From Candidatus Zixiibacteriota bacterium (GTDB lineage Bacteria > Zixibacteria > MSB-5A5 > GN15 > FEB-12), in NCBI GenBank assembly GCA_017999435.1, contig JAGNLV010000002.1, positions 610,161 to 674,160 on the forward strand: a stretch of 64,000 nt of DNA. The letters run 5' to 3'. Shown here in pieces: positions 35,421 through 43,961 of this stretch. The notes under the pieces were generated by a model. That model saw only the letters and a list, made by a program, of their open reading frames with translations. It ran no database searches and had not been told where the DNA came from. The first letter of the stretch is position 1. Each line of letters starts with the position of its first letter. A program made the translations under genes and the position numbers.

Positions 35421-37445
35421 ATGAAGCACAAGATGGTACTGAAGACATGGGCGCTTGCGGGCGCGGCTTTCCTGCTCGTCCCGGGGGCGCAGGCGGACGT
35501 ATCCAAAGCGGTGGTGTGGGACATTCCGACCGATGTCGCCGTCAAACAGTTCGGCGCTCTGCCCGGTTCGGCCCTGACGGCCGACGAGATCCGGTCGATT
35601 TCGCAGTATCGCTACACGGAGGATACGCTCAAGGTGCTCGTGATCTGCGTGGAGTGGTGGGACCGGCCGCACACCTACTCGCGGGAAACGCTCGACAGCA
35701 TGCTGCTCTCGCGCGACGTGTACGGGGGCGGCTCGCTGGCGGACTACTTCGATGAGGTCTCCTACGGCCAGGGGGTAGTGGTGGGACAGGTGCTGGAGTG
35801 GTACAACGCCGGCTATTACATGGGAAACGTGCAGTACAATTTCGAGGCGCTCCTGGCGGAACTCGACCCGGTGGTGGATTTCTCGCAGTTTGACGGGAAC
35901 GGGGACGGGGACGTGGATGCGGTCATTTTCCTGCGCTCGGGCACCGGGCAGGAGGACAGCCGGGAGTCGGAGGACATCTGGTCGTACGCGATGTCGTACG
36001 CGACCGGGCACGGCCCGGGGCCGTTTGACGGCGTTCACGTGAGCCACTGGAACACCTCGCCGGAGCTAAGGCCGCTGCGCGATCCCGCCTGGCCCCCCTA
36101 CTTCTCCGGGCTCGACAGCCTCAACAACATCCGGGTCTTCTGCCACGAGCTGGCCCACAATTTCGGCCTGCCGGACCTCTACGACTATGACGCCAAGACC
36201 GACACGACCACGTACTTCACCCCGGCCGACAGCAACGACCACCCGGTCTACGACTGGTGCCTGATGGGGTACGGCGGGTACGGGATCTTCTCGATCAAGA
36301 GCCGCGTTCCCTCGCACCTGTGCGGGTGGAGCAAGATGCAGATCGGGTGGCTAGACCCGATCGAAGTGACCGGGACCTGCGAAAACCTGGTCCTCTACGA
36401 TGTCGAGACACACACCGACAGTTCCCTGTACCGGCTGCCGATCCGGCCGTGGGAGGGGGAGTATTTCCTGTTGGAGTTCCGAAACCCCCGTGCGGGGGGA
36501 AAATTCGACAAACTTGATTCGGATTTCAGCGTCTATTTCCCCAACACCCTCGCCTATGGATGCGACACGCTCGACGGGGGGCTGATCATCACGCACGTGC
36601 ATGATTCGCTGGGGGCCTGGTGGTTCCGCATCAACTACGGCTGGCCCTGGTATCCCCACTACACGGTGGCGGTCGAGGATGCCGGGTACAATCCCGCCAT
36701 TAACATGTCCGCTAACCCCGAGGGCTACGTCACCGACAGCGCCCAGTGGTGGTATCCCTACGAGACGCGCAAGGGGGCGGCCTTCTCCCCGAACGTGCCG
36801 GGGCAGAATCTGTTCAGTCCGACGACGTATCCCTCGAGCGACGGCTACGAAGGACCGTCGGGGATCATCGTGCGGGTCGATTCCATTGTCGGCGACCGTA
36901 TGTACCTCTACGTGCACAACCCGTTCTTCTACGATGCCGACGGGGACGGTGCGGCCGACGGCGCCGACAACTGCATGGACACCTACAATCCCGACCAGGC
37001 CAACGCGGACGGGGACCAGTTCGGCGACGTCTGCGACAATTGCCCGACGGTCACCAATGCCGACCAGGCGGACTATGACGAAGACGGGATCGGGGATGCG
37101 TGCGACGCCTGTCCGGCCGATCCGTTTAACGATGCCGACGGCGACACGCTGTGTGCGGAGGGGGACAACTGCCCGAACGCCTACAACCCCGGCCAGGAGG
37201 ATGCCAACGAGGACGGGATCGGCGACGCCTGTTGCTGCCTGCTGCGGGGGGATATGAATCTTGACGGGGCGGTGAAGGTGTCGGATCTGACGATGCTCAT
37301 CAACTTCCTGTTCCGCGGTGGTCCCGCCTCGGGCTGCCCGGAGCATGCCGACGTGAACGGGGACGGCGGAGTGGCCGTTTCGGATGTGACGGCGCTGATC
37401 ACCTATCTGTTCCGGGGAGGCGCGGCGCCGCCGAGCTGCCGGTAG
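35421..37445 (+). CDS. Secreted M6-family metallopeptidase with thrombospondin type-3 and dockerin-like repeats
   Basis: 674 residues from ATG 35421 with ribosome site GAGAGGAA. Signal peptide (KTWALAGAAFLLVPGAQAD). The immune-inhibitor-A type motif H242ELAHNFGLPDLYD gives the zinc ligands. Residues about 130-160 include an Asp-rich calcium-type loop (FDGNGDGDVDAVIFL). From about residue 510 come thrombospondin type-3 calcium repeats (DADGDGAADGADNC; DYDEDGIGDACDACP), then two dockerin-like repeats (GDMNLDGAVKVSDLTMLINF; ADVNGDGGVAVSDVTALITY). It is an extracellular calcium-stabilised zinc protease. Confidence 0.92.
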   Translation: MKHKMVLKTWALAGAAFLLVPGAQADVSKAVVWDIPTDVAVKQFGALPGSALTADEIRSISQYRYTEDTLKVLVICVEWWDRPHTYSRETLDSMLLSRDVYGGGSLADYFDEVSYGQGVVVGQVLEWYNAGYYMGNVQYNFEALLAELDPVVDFSQFDGNGDGDVDAVIFLRSGTGQEDSRESEDIWSYAMSYATGHGPGPFDGVHVSHWNTSPELRPLRDPAWPPYFSGLDSLNNIRVFCHELAHNFGLPDLYDYDAKTDTTTYFTPADSNDHPVYDWCLMGYGGYGIFSIKSRVPSHLCGWSKMQIGWLDPIEVTGTCENLVLYDVETHTDSSLYRLPIRPWEGEYFLLEFRNPRAGGKFDKLDSDFSVYFPNTLAYGCDTLDGGLIITHVHDSLGAWWFRINYGWPWYPHYTVAVEDAGYNPAINMSANPEGYVTDSAQWWYPYETRKGAAFSPNVPGQNLFSPTTYPSSDGYEGPSGIIVRVDSIVGDRMYLYVHNPFFYDADGDGAADGADNCMDTYNPDQANADGDQFGDVCDNCPTVTNADQADYDEDGIGDACDACPADPFNDADGDTLCAEGDNCPNAYNPGQEDANEDGIGDACCCLLRGDMNLDGAVKVSDLTMLINFLFRGGPASGCPEHADVNGDGGVAVSDVTALITYLFRGGAAPPSCR

Positions 37446-37471
37446 GCGCGGGTCGGGCGCAGACTGCCGCG

Positions 37472-37516
37472 ACGCGCGGCGCGGTTTCGAAGGGAACTGC
37501 GCCGCGCGTTGTCTTT
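37472..37516 (+). terminator. Terminator after the M6 gene
   Basis: ACGCGCGGCGC / GCGCCGCGCGT stem with a 16-nt loop and a TTGTCTTT tail. Confidence 0.7.
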
Positions 37517-37550
37517 ACAATAATCTGGTGGCTCGCGGGGCGCCGGTGTC

Positions 37551-37579
37551 TTGACAGACGGCGATGCGAGCCATATTTT
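37551..37579 (+). promoter_or_regulatory. Promoter of the GldA/GldFG-like operon
   Basis: TTGACA (37551-37556), 17-bp spacer, TATTTT (37574-37579), about 85 bp before the ATG. Confidence 0.65.
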
Positions 37580-37664
37580 TGTAGCCATTTCCCGAGACGG
37601 GAAAATGGAGAGAAGCGACCATCGCGCGGTCGCGCTCTGACCGCAGAAACATGAGGGAGACACA

Positions 37665-38456
37665 ATGACTGACACAGCGCATTCCGCCGTGATCGAAGCC
37701 CGCGGTCTCTCCAAGTATTTTGGGTCGTTTGTGGCGATCGAAGATCTGTCGTTCGCCATCCCCCGGGGCCAGATCGTGGCTTTCCTCGGTCCCAACGGGG
37801 CGGGGAAGTCGACGACCATGAAGATCCTGACTGGCTTCATGGCCCCGAGCAAGGGAAGGGCGACAATCGCGGGATTCGACGTGGGCACGGACCGTCTGGA
37901 GGTGGCGCGGCGGCTCGGCTACCTTCCGGAGAACGGTCCGCTGTACGACAACATGACGCCGTTGGAGATGCTGAGGTTTCTCGGCGAGGCGCGGGGCCTG
38001 GCGCCGCAGCGCCTGGCGGACCGCATCGAGGCGGTTAACCAGATCTGCGCTCTCCACCTGGTGCTGGAGAAACCGATCGGGAAGCTGTCGCGGGGGTACC
38101 GCCAGCGGGTGGGGCTGGCGCAGGCGCTGCTCCACGAGCCGGAGGTGCTGATTATGGACGAGCCGACGGCCGGGCTGGACCCGAACCAGATCCGCGATTT
38201 CCGGACAAACATCCGCCGGCTGGCGGAGGGCACGACGATTCTCCTGTCGACCCACATCCTGCAGGAGGTCGAGGCGGTCGCCCAGCGGGTGCTCCTGGTG
38301 CACAACGGACGGCTGAAATTCGACGGGACGCCGGCCGAGCTCGCCGCGGTCGGCTCGATGGAGAAGAAGTTCCACGAGCTGACCCGATCCAACGGGGCGA
38401 ACGCGGCGGCGGGCGGCCCCGCGGCGGCAGAGGGAGGCGGCGCGTATGAAGGCTGA
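37665..38456 (+). CDS. ABC transporter ATP-binding protein (GldA-like)
   Basis: 263 residues. Walker [15 protein letters not shown] (about 41-54), signature [16 protein letters not shown], Walker [16 protein letters not shown], switch His in [29 protein letters not shown] is typical of the GldA/Cbp-type exporter ATPases. The C-terminal 25 residues are Ala/Gly-rich. The stop overlaps the next start by 11 bases. Function by family: it powers an ABC-2 exporter, which in Bacteroidetes is linked to gliding. Similar sets occur in non-gliding bacteria, so motility should not be assumed. Confidence 0.92.
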   Translation: MTDTAHSAVIEARGLSKYFGSFVAIEDLSFAIPRGQIVAFLGPNGAGKSTTMKILTGFMAPSKGRATIAGFDVGTDRLEVARRLGYLPENGPLYDNMTPLEMLRFLGEARGLAPQRLADRIEAVNQICALHLVLEKPIGKLSRGYRQRVGLAQALLHEPEVLIMDEPTAGLDPNQIRDFRTNIRRLAEGTTILLSTHILQEVEAVAQRVLLVHNGRLKFDGTPAELAAVGSMEKKFHELTRSNGANAAAGGPAAAEGGGAYEG

Positions 38457-41130
38457 TTTCCGGATCAACGGGACGGCGGTCGGCGCGATCGCCCGGCGCA
38501 ATTTCCTCTCCTATTTCGCCAGCCCCACCGGCTACGTGTTCATCACCCTGTTCATTTTCCTCTCGGCGGCCGCCGCCTTCTGGCAGGAACGGTTCTTCGC
38601 CGACAACCTGGCCAATCTCGACCAGCTCAACCAGTTCTTCCCCTACCTCCTCCTGTTCTTCGTCCCGGCGCTCACCATGGGGATCTGGGCGGAGGAGCGG
38701 CAGCGGGGGACCGACGAGCTGCTGCTGACGCTTCCGGCGACGGATCTCGAGGTGACGGTCGGCAAGTACGCCGCCGTGCTCGGGATCTACACGGTGGCGC
38801 TGGTGATCTCGGTGTCGCACGTGCTCGTGCTCTTCTGGCTGGGCAGCCCGGACATCGGCCTCATGTGCGCGAACTACGCGGGCTACTGGTTCATCGGGGC
38901 GGCGCTGCTGGCGGTCGGCATGCTGGCCTCGCTGCTGACCGCCAACAGCACGGTGGCGTTCATTGTCGGCGCCGTCTTCTGCTCGTTCTTCGTGTTCGTG
39001 AACTCGGCGACCTGGGTGGTGAGCGACGCGGTGCAGGGTTTCCTCGCGCCGCTCGGAGTGTTCGAACACCTCGCCGAATTCGCGGGCGGCGTGATCAGCT
39101 GGCGGGCGATCCTCTATTTCGCCTCGATCGTCGGCGTGATGCTCTACCTGAATGTCATTCTGCTGGGCCGGCGGCACTGGCCGGCGGAGGCGGGCGGGTA
39201 CCGGTTCGGGCTGCACCACGCGGTGCGCGCAGCCTCGCTGGTTGCGGCCGTGATCGCGCTCAATGCCCTGATCGGCAGCGACCGGGTCCGCCTGGACGTC
39301 ACTGCCGAACAGCTCCACTCGCTGGCCGACCAGACCGACGAGCTCATTGACCAGATTCCCGACGGGCGGCCGGTGTTTATCCAGGCCTTCGTGTCGCCGG
39401 AGGTGCCGCGCGCCTACGTCGAAACGCGCGCCAACCTGCTGGGGAAACTGCGCGAGCTCGATGCCGTGGGCGGCGACAAGGTGAAAGTGGTGTACCACGA
39501 GACGGAGCCGTTCTCGGGGGAGGCGCGCGAGGCGCGGGAGAAATTCGGCATCGGGCCGCGGACCGTGCTGAGCACGGAGAGCGCGCGCACCTCGACCCAG
39601 GACATATTCCTCGGCGTGGCTTTCACGAGCGGGCCGCGCGAGGAAGTCATCCCGTTCCTCGACCGCGGCCTGCCGGTCGAGTACGAGCTGGTGCGCTCGA
39701 TCCGGGTGGCGGCGAACACTGAGCGCAAGCGGATCGGCGTCCTCCATACCGAGGCGAACGTCTTCGGCGGTTTCGATTTCGCCAGCATGGGGTCGCTGCC
39801 GCCCTGGCCGATTGTCGAAGAACTCAAGAAGCAGTACGAGGTGGTCGAGGTCGACGCGTCGCAGCCGCTGCCGAAGGATCTCGACGGTGTGCTCGCGGTG
39901 CTGCCCTCCGCCCTGCCGCAGGCGCAGCTGGACAACCTCAAGGAGTACGTCCTCTCGGGCGGTCCGACGCTGCTTCTGGATGACCCGCTCCCGGTGTTCA
40001 ACATCGGCCTGTCGCCGCTGCTGCCGGCCGAAGCGGCGCGCAACCCGTTTACGAGCCAGGGGCAGCCGACGCCCGAGCCCAAGGGGGACATCCAGACGTT
40101 CATGAAAGAGATCGGAATCTCCTGGAACCCCAGCCAGATCGTCTGGGATACCTACAATCCGCACCCGGACCTGCAGGAGCTGCAGTACGAGGTGGTGTTC
40201 CTGAGCCGCAACAACGAGACGGCGGAAACGTTCAACGACCGGTACCCGGCCACCGCCGGCCTGCAGGAACTGGTCATGTTGTTCGGCGGGTTCCTGTTCA
40301 AAGCGGTGGACTCGCCGTTTGAGTTCCAGGAACTCCTCCGGACCGGGCGGCAGTCGGGCGTGTTGCCCTACCAGGCGCTCGTGCAGCGGGGGTTCCTCGG
40401 CATGGGGTTCAGCATCAATCGCAACCCGCGGCGGGTGGCCACGCCGGAGAGCTACGTCATGGCCGGGCGCGTGCTCGGGTCGGGGACAGTCCGGGAGGGG
40501 GACTCGGCGCGGGCCGCCCAGGTGAACGCGATCGTGGTGGCCGACGTCGACTTCATCACGGAGCAGTTCTTCGCCATCCGCAGCCAGGGGCTGGGGACGG
40601 TGGCGTTCGACAACGTGACGTTTTTCCTCAACTGCATGGACATGCTCGTCGGCGACTCGTCGTTCGTGGCGCTGCGCAACAAGCGGGTCGCGCACCGGAC
40701 GCTGGAGACGGTTGAAGCGCAAACGCAGGAGTTCGTGCGGGAGCGGCTCGCCCGCGAGAAAGAAGCCGAGGAGGAGGCCCAGGCGGCGCTCGCCGAGGCC
40801 CAGCAGCGCCTCACCGAACGGGTCAACGAGGTGCGCAACCGGACCGATCTCGATGCGCAGACCAAGCAGATCATGGCGCAGAACCTGCAGGAAGTCGAGA
40901 ACCGGCGGTTCGAGGTGCTGAAGGCCAACATCGAGGCGCAGAAGCAGGCGCAGGTCGCCGCCGCCAAGGAGGACGTCGAGGGGGCGATCCGGGGCATCCA
41001 GACGCGCATCCGGACGCTCGCGGTGCTGCTTCCGCCGATCCCGGTGTTCGCGTTCGGGGTGTTCATTTTCGTCCGGCGGCGCCGGCGGGAACAGGAAGGC
41101 GCGGCCGCCGCGCAACGGTTGAGGAGCTAG
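38446..41130 (+). CDS. Fused ABC-2 permease and GldG-like protein
   Basis: 894 residues. Residues 1-240 are an ABC-2 permease of the GldF type ([48 protein letters not shown]) with six helices. From about 265 a GldG/DUF7088-type extracytoplasmic region begins ([35 protein letters not shown]) and contains an ABC_transp_aux-like segment around 425-600. Near the C-terminus an Ala/Glu/Arg-rich coiled coil (about 760-850) precedes a last helix ([19 protein letters not shown]) and a basic tail. GldF and GldG are separate genes in Bacteroidetes, so this is a fusion. It overlaps the ATPase gene and is followed by the DUF4340 gene 2 bp later. Confidence 0.9.
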   Translation: MKADFRINGTAVGAIARRNFLSYFASPTGYVFITLFIFLSAAAAFWQERFFADNLANLDQLNQFFPYLLLFFVPALTMGIWAEERQRGTDELLLTLPATDLEVTVGKYAAVLGIYTVALVISVSHVLVLFWLGSPDIGLMCANYAGYWFIGAALLAVGMLASLLTANSTVAFIVGAVFCSFFVFVNSATWVVSDAVQGFLAPLGVFEHLAEFAGGVISWRAILYFASIVGVMLYLNVILLGRRHWPAEAGGYRFGLHHAVRAASLVAAVIALNALIGSDRVRLDVTAEQLHSLADQTDELIDQIPDGRPVFIQAFVSPEVPRAYVETRANLLGKLRELDAVGGDKVKVVYHETEPFSGEAREAREKFGIGPRTVLSTESARTSTQDIFLGVAFTSGPREEVIPFLDRGLPVEYELVRSIRVAANTERKRIGVLHTEANVFGGFDFASMGSLPPWPIVEELKKQYEVVEVDASQPLPKDLDGVLAVLPSALPQAQLDNLKEYVLSGGPTLLLDDPLPVFNIGLSPLLPAEAARNPFTSQGQPTPEPKGDIQTFMKEIGISWNPSQIVWDTYNPHPDLQELQYEVVFLSRNNETAETFNDRYPATAGLQELVMLFGGFLFKAVDSPFEFQELLRTGRQSGVLPYQALVQRGFLGMGFSINRNPRRVATPESYVMAGRVLGSGTVREGDSARAAQVNAIVVADVDFITEQFFAIRSQGLGTVAFDNVTFFLNCMDMLVGDSSFVALRNKRVAHRTLETVEAQTQEFVRERLAREKEAEEEAQAALAEAQQRLTERVNEVRNRTDLDAQTKQIMAQNLQEVENRRFEVLKANIEAQKQAQVAAAKEDVEGAIRGIQTRIRTLAVLLPPIPVFAFGVFIFVRRRRREQEGAAAAQRLRS

Positions 41131-41132
41131 CC

Positions 41133-42500
41133 ATGACGGAGAACCGAAAGACGCTTGTGTTTGTCGGCGCGGCGGCGGTGCTCACGGCGCTGGCGTTTCT
41201 GCTGGCGCCGTCGACGCCCACCCCCGACGAATTCGCCGACCAGGGAACCCCATTCTTCCCCGATTTCACCGACCCGAACACGGCCACCACGCTCGAGGTC
41301 GTGGAATTCGACGAAGCGACCGGGTCGACGAAGCCGTTCAAGGTGACGTTCGAGAACGGGCGGTGGGTGATCCCCTCGCACCACAACTACCCGGCCGATG
41401 CCGCCTCGCAGCTCGCCCAGACGGCGGCGGGGGTGATCGAGATTGCGCGCGATGACTTCCGCTCCGACAACGCCGCCGACTACGAGGCGCTCGGTGTGGT
41501 CGACCCGCTCGGCGAAGGGGCTGCGCTCTCGGGGCGCGGCAAGCGCGTGACGATCCGCGGCCGGAACGGCGAGGTGCTCGCCGACCTCATTTTCGGCAAG
41601 AAAGTCGAGGGGCGCGACGGGTTCCGCTACGTCCGCCACCCGGAGGAGAAACGGGTTTACGCGGCGAAAGTGAATATCGACATCTCCACGCGGTTCCAGG
41701 ACTGGATCGACCCGGACCTCCTCCAGCTCACGAGGAGCGATATCGAGCGGATCGAGGTGAACGACTACTCGATCAACGAGCGGACGCGCAGCGTGGACCG
41801 GCGCGGGCAGGTCGTGCTCACGAAGGGCGAGGACGGGGGGTGGAAGATGGCCGGGCTGCCGTCCGGGCAGACGGTGGATTCGGCGACCGTGGCGGCCATG
41901 CTGGCGACCCTGGACTCGCTCAAGATTGTCGGCGTGCGGCCCAAACCGGAGGGTCTGTCGGCCTCGCTCCGCCAGGACGAGCAACAGGTGTCGATGAGCC
42001 AGGCCGACCTGCTGTCGCTCCAGGGGAAGGGGTTCTACCTCTCGCGCGACGGGCAGCTCATGTCGAACGAAGGGGAGCTGCTCGTGCACACGCGCGACGG
42101 CGTGGCGTACACGCTCCGGTTCGGCGAGGTGGTGTACGGATCGGGGCTGGAGGTCACGGCGGGGACCGAGGACGATCAGTCGCCGGAGCCGCAGGGCAAC
42201 GCCCAGAACCAGTACCTGTTCGTAACCGCGGAGTTCGATCCAAAACGGCTCCCCGAGCCGAAGCGGCCGTCGGACACCTCATTTGTCGGCAAGCCGGACA
42301 GCCTGCTCAGCGACGCCGACCGGCAGCAGCGGAGTCTCTACAACGCGTGGCGGGCGTGGCAGGGGAACGCGGAGCGCGGGCGGAAGAAAGCGCAGGAACT
42401 GAACACGCGCTTCGCCGACTGGTACTATGTGATCTCCCACGACAGCTTCCGGAAACTGCACAAGTCGCGGGGGGACCTGGTCGCGGCAGGGAAGGATTGA
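41133..42500 (+). CDS. DUF4340 domain protein
   Basis: 455 residues. An N-terminal membrane helix (TLVFVGAAAVLTALAFLLA) anchors a large extracytoplasmic domain with the DUF4340 pattern (FENGRWVIPSHHNYPADAASQ; KVEGRDGFRYVRHPEEKRVYAAKVNID; LLQLTRSDIERIEVNDYS). The C-terminus is helical and charged. DUF4340 proteins commonly follow GldG-like genes, and here the gene begins 2 bp after the fused permease. It is therefore likely an accessory part of that exporter. No catalytic role is known. Confidence 0.88.
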   Translation: MTENRKTLVFVGAAAVLTALAFLLAPSTPTPDEFADQGTPFFPDFTDPNTATTLEVVEFDEATGSTKPFKVTFENGRWVIPSHHNYPADAASQLAQTAAGVIEIARDDFRSDNAADYEALGVVDPLGEGAALSGRGKRVTIRGRNGEVLADLIFGKKVEGRDGFRYVRHPEEKRVYAAKVNIDISTRFQDWIDPDLLQLTRSDIERIEVNDYSINERTRSVDRRGQVVLTKGEDGGWKMAGLPSGQTVDSATVAAMLATLDSLKIVGVRPKPEGLSASLRQDEQQVSMSQADLLSLQGKGFYLSRDGQLMSNEGELLVHTRDGVAYTLRFGEVVYGSGLEVTAGTEDDQSPEPQGNAQNQYLFVTAEFDPKRLPEPKRPSDTSFVGKPDSLLSDADRQQRSLYNAWRAWQGNAERGRKKAQELNTRFADWYYVISHDSFRKLHKSRGDLVAAGKD

Positions 42501-42506
42501 GAAGGG

Positions 42507-42528
42507 CGGGCGCCCGCAGCGGCGCCCG
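42507..42528. terminator. Hairpin between convergent genes
   Basis: CGGGCGCC / GGCGCCCG, 8-bp stem with a 6-nt loop. It sits between the plus-strand DUF4340 stop and the minus-strand epimerase stop. There is no T-run. Confidence 0.45.
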
Positions 42529-42560
42529 ACCCGCGGATCCGGCCGGCCGCGCCGCCCCGG

Positions 42561-43619
42561 CTACATGAACTTCTTTATCAGTTTCAGCACGCCCTGGTTC
42601 CAGCCGACGCGGTGGGTGACGCCCGACTTGAGATGCTTGAGTTCCTCCTTGTGCTCGAGGTACCAGCGGTGCGAGGAGATGAGGGCGTCCTGGTTGGAGA
42701 AGCTCGACTTCCAGCCGAGCCGCTCTTCGATTTTCCGGGTGGACACGTAGGAATCCTTGTCGGCGGTCCCGTAGATCCACTTGTAGAGCGGGGAGATGCG
42801 GAGGAACTCGAAGAAGGCGAGCGTGCCTTTGACGAGTTTGGCGGGGGTCGGCTGCACGCGCGCGCCGGTGCCGGCGAATTCACAGAGCGCCCCGACGTCG
42901 GTCTTGACTTTCTCAAAATGCTGGGCGCCGACGTTGAAGACATCGTTGGTCCGCTCCGGTTCGGCCGCACCGGCCAGCCAGATCGCCTCGACGAGGTCGC
43001 TCACTTCGAGCAACTGGTAGAGGTTCTCGCCCCGGCCGATGATGGGGATGCGCTTGCCGGAGTCGACCCAGTCATAGAGAATCTGAAACACGCCGAGCCG
43101 GGCGGTGCCGATGAACGTCTTGGGGCGGATAATCGTGATGCACAGGCCGTCCCGGCGGAACTCCCGGCAGATCTTCTCCCCTTCGATTTTCGTCTCGCCA
43201 TAGGCACCGACGCCGACGAGGGGGTCGTCCTCGATCAACGGGTGTTTCTCCGGGACGCCGTAGACGGCCGTGGAACTGATGAAAATGAAGCGTTCGATGT
43301 TGCACTTGCGGGCCTGCTCGAGCGTGGTGCGCAGGCCGCCGATGTTGGTCGAGAAGATCTCCTGGCGGTTCCAGAGGGGGAGCGCGGCGGCGCAGTGGAT
43401 GATCACCTCGATGCGGTGGTCGCGAATGAGACGGTACATTCCCTCCGGATCGCGGACATCCTGGTTGACCAGAAGGGCGTCGGGAGGGTATTCGTCTTTG
43501 AAGAAGGGGGCGATGTCGTTGAGCGCGAGAAACCCCACGCCGCGCCGCGGGAGATTCTGCGCCAAATGATATCCAAGGTAACCGGCGCCGCCGGTAATCA
43601 GTACGCGTTTGCCTTTCAT
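42561..43619 (-). CDS. NAD-dependent sugar epimerase/dehydratase (SDR family)
   Basis: 352 residues from ATG 43619, chosen for the AGGTGGGA ribosome site and because the Rossmann strand begins there (MKGKRVLITGGAGYLGYHLA). The NAD loop is GGAGYLG (GxxGxxG). The extended-SDR catalytic Ser/Thr, Tyr and Lys are in ISSTAVYG and YGETKIEGE (YxxxK). RPKTFIGTARLGVFQILYDW and the C-terminal GWKSSFSNQDALISSHRWYLEH are typical of nucleotide-sugar epimerases. Upstream in-frame sequence is arginine/proline-rich and was not included. The substrate is unknown; a role in surface polysaccharide is likely. Confidence 0.9.
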   Translation of the reverse strand: MKGKRVLITGGAGYLGYHLAQNLPRRGVGFLALNDIAPFFKDEYPPDALLVNQDVRDPEGMYRLIRDHRIEVIIHCAAALPLWNRQEIFSTNIGGLRTTLEQARKCNIERFIFISSTAVYGVPEKHPLIEDDPLVGVGAYGETKIEGEKICREFRRDGLCITIIRPKTFIGTARLGVFQILYDWVDSGKRIPIIGRGENLYQLLEVSDLVEAIWLAGAAEPERTNDVFNVGAQHFEKVKTDVGALCEFAGTGARVQPTPAKLVKGTLAFFEFLRISPLYKWIYGTADKDSYVSTRKIEERLGWKSSFSNQDALISSHRWYLEHKEELKHLKSGVTHRVGWNQGVLKLIKKFM

Positions 43620-43961
43620 GTTCCCACCTGTTGGTGTGCTCCGGGATGCCGCCGGAGTCTCTCTGTTGGGGTCAGGACCACCCCGGTATTGACCCGCTCC
43701 GCACTCCGCGCGACGCGGCGAGTCGGATCTCCCGCCCGCTTTCGGCGGGCTCGGAGGCCCGATCTCCATCAAGGTCCGGCACTCTGGAACGGCGTTCGGG
43801 ACAGCGTGTCCTGATCGGCCCGCCCCGTCGAGGGAGCGGGAGGCAATATAGTCCATAGATGGGAGAAGGCAAGGCGGAAATGGCGCCGCCCCGTCCGGGC
43901 GCTGCGGGGGGGGGCGGCGCGTATCGCGCGGCGCCGGGTGTGTTGTCCGTCCGGCCTGTTC
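43620..43961. other. GC-rich intergenic region between two minus-strand genes
   Basis: No supported gene. It contains a GCCCGC-TTTC-GGCGGGC-type hairpin near 43735-43752 and a GC-rich imperfect hairpin after the sialidase-like gene near 43905-43940. Neither has a T tract. Confidence 0.4.

Noticed and set aside
36930..37240. Tandem repeats in the M6 gene as a possible CRISPR or satellite array
   Set aside because: They encode thrombospondin type-3 calcium repeats (DxDxDGxxDxxDNC); spacing and frame are protein-level, not DNA-level.
38152..41115. 987-codon minus-strand frame opposite the GldFG-like fusion
   Set aside because: Antisense shadow rich in Arg, His and Glu; the plus strand has clear transporter domains.
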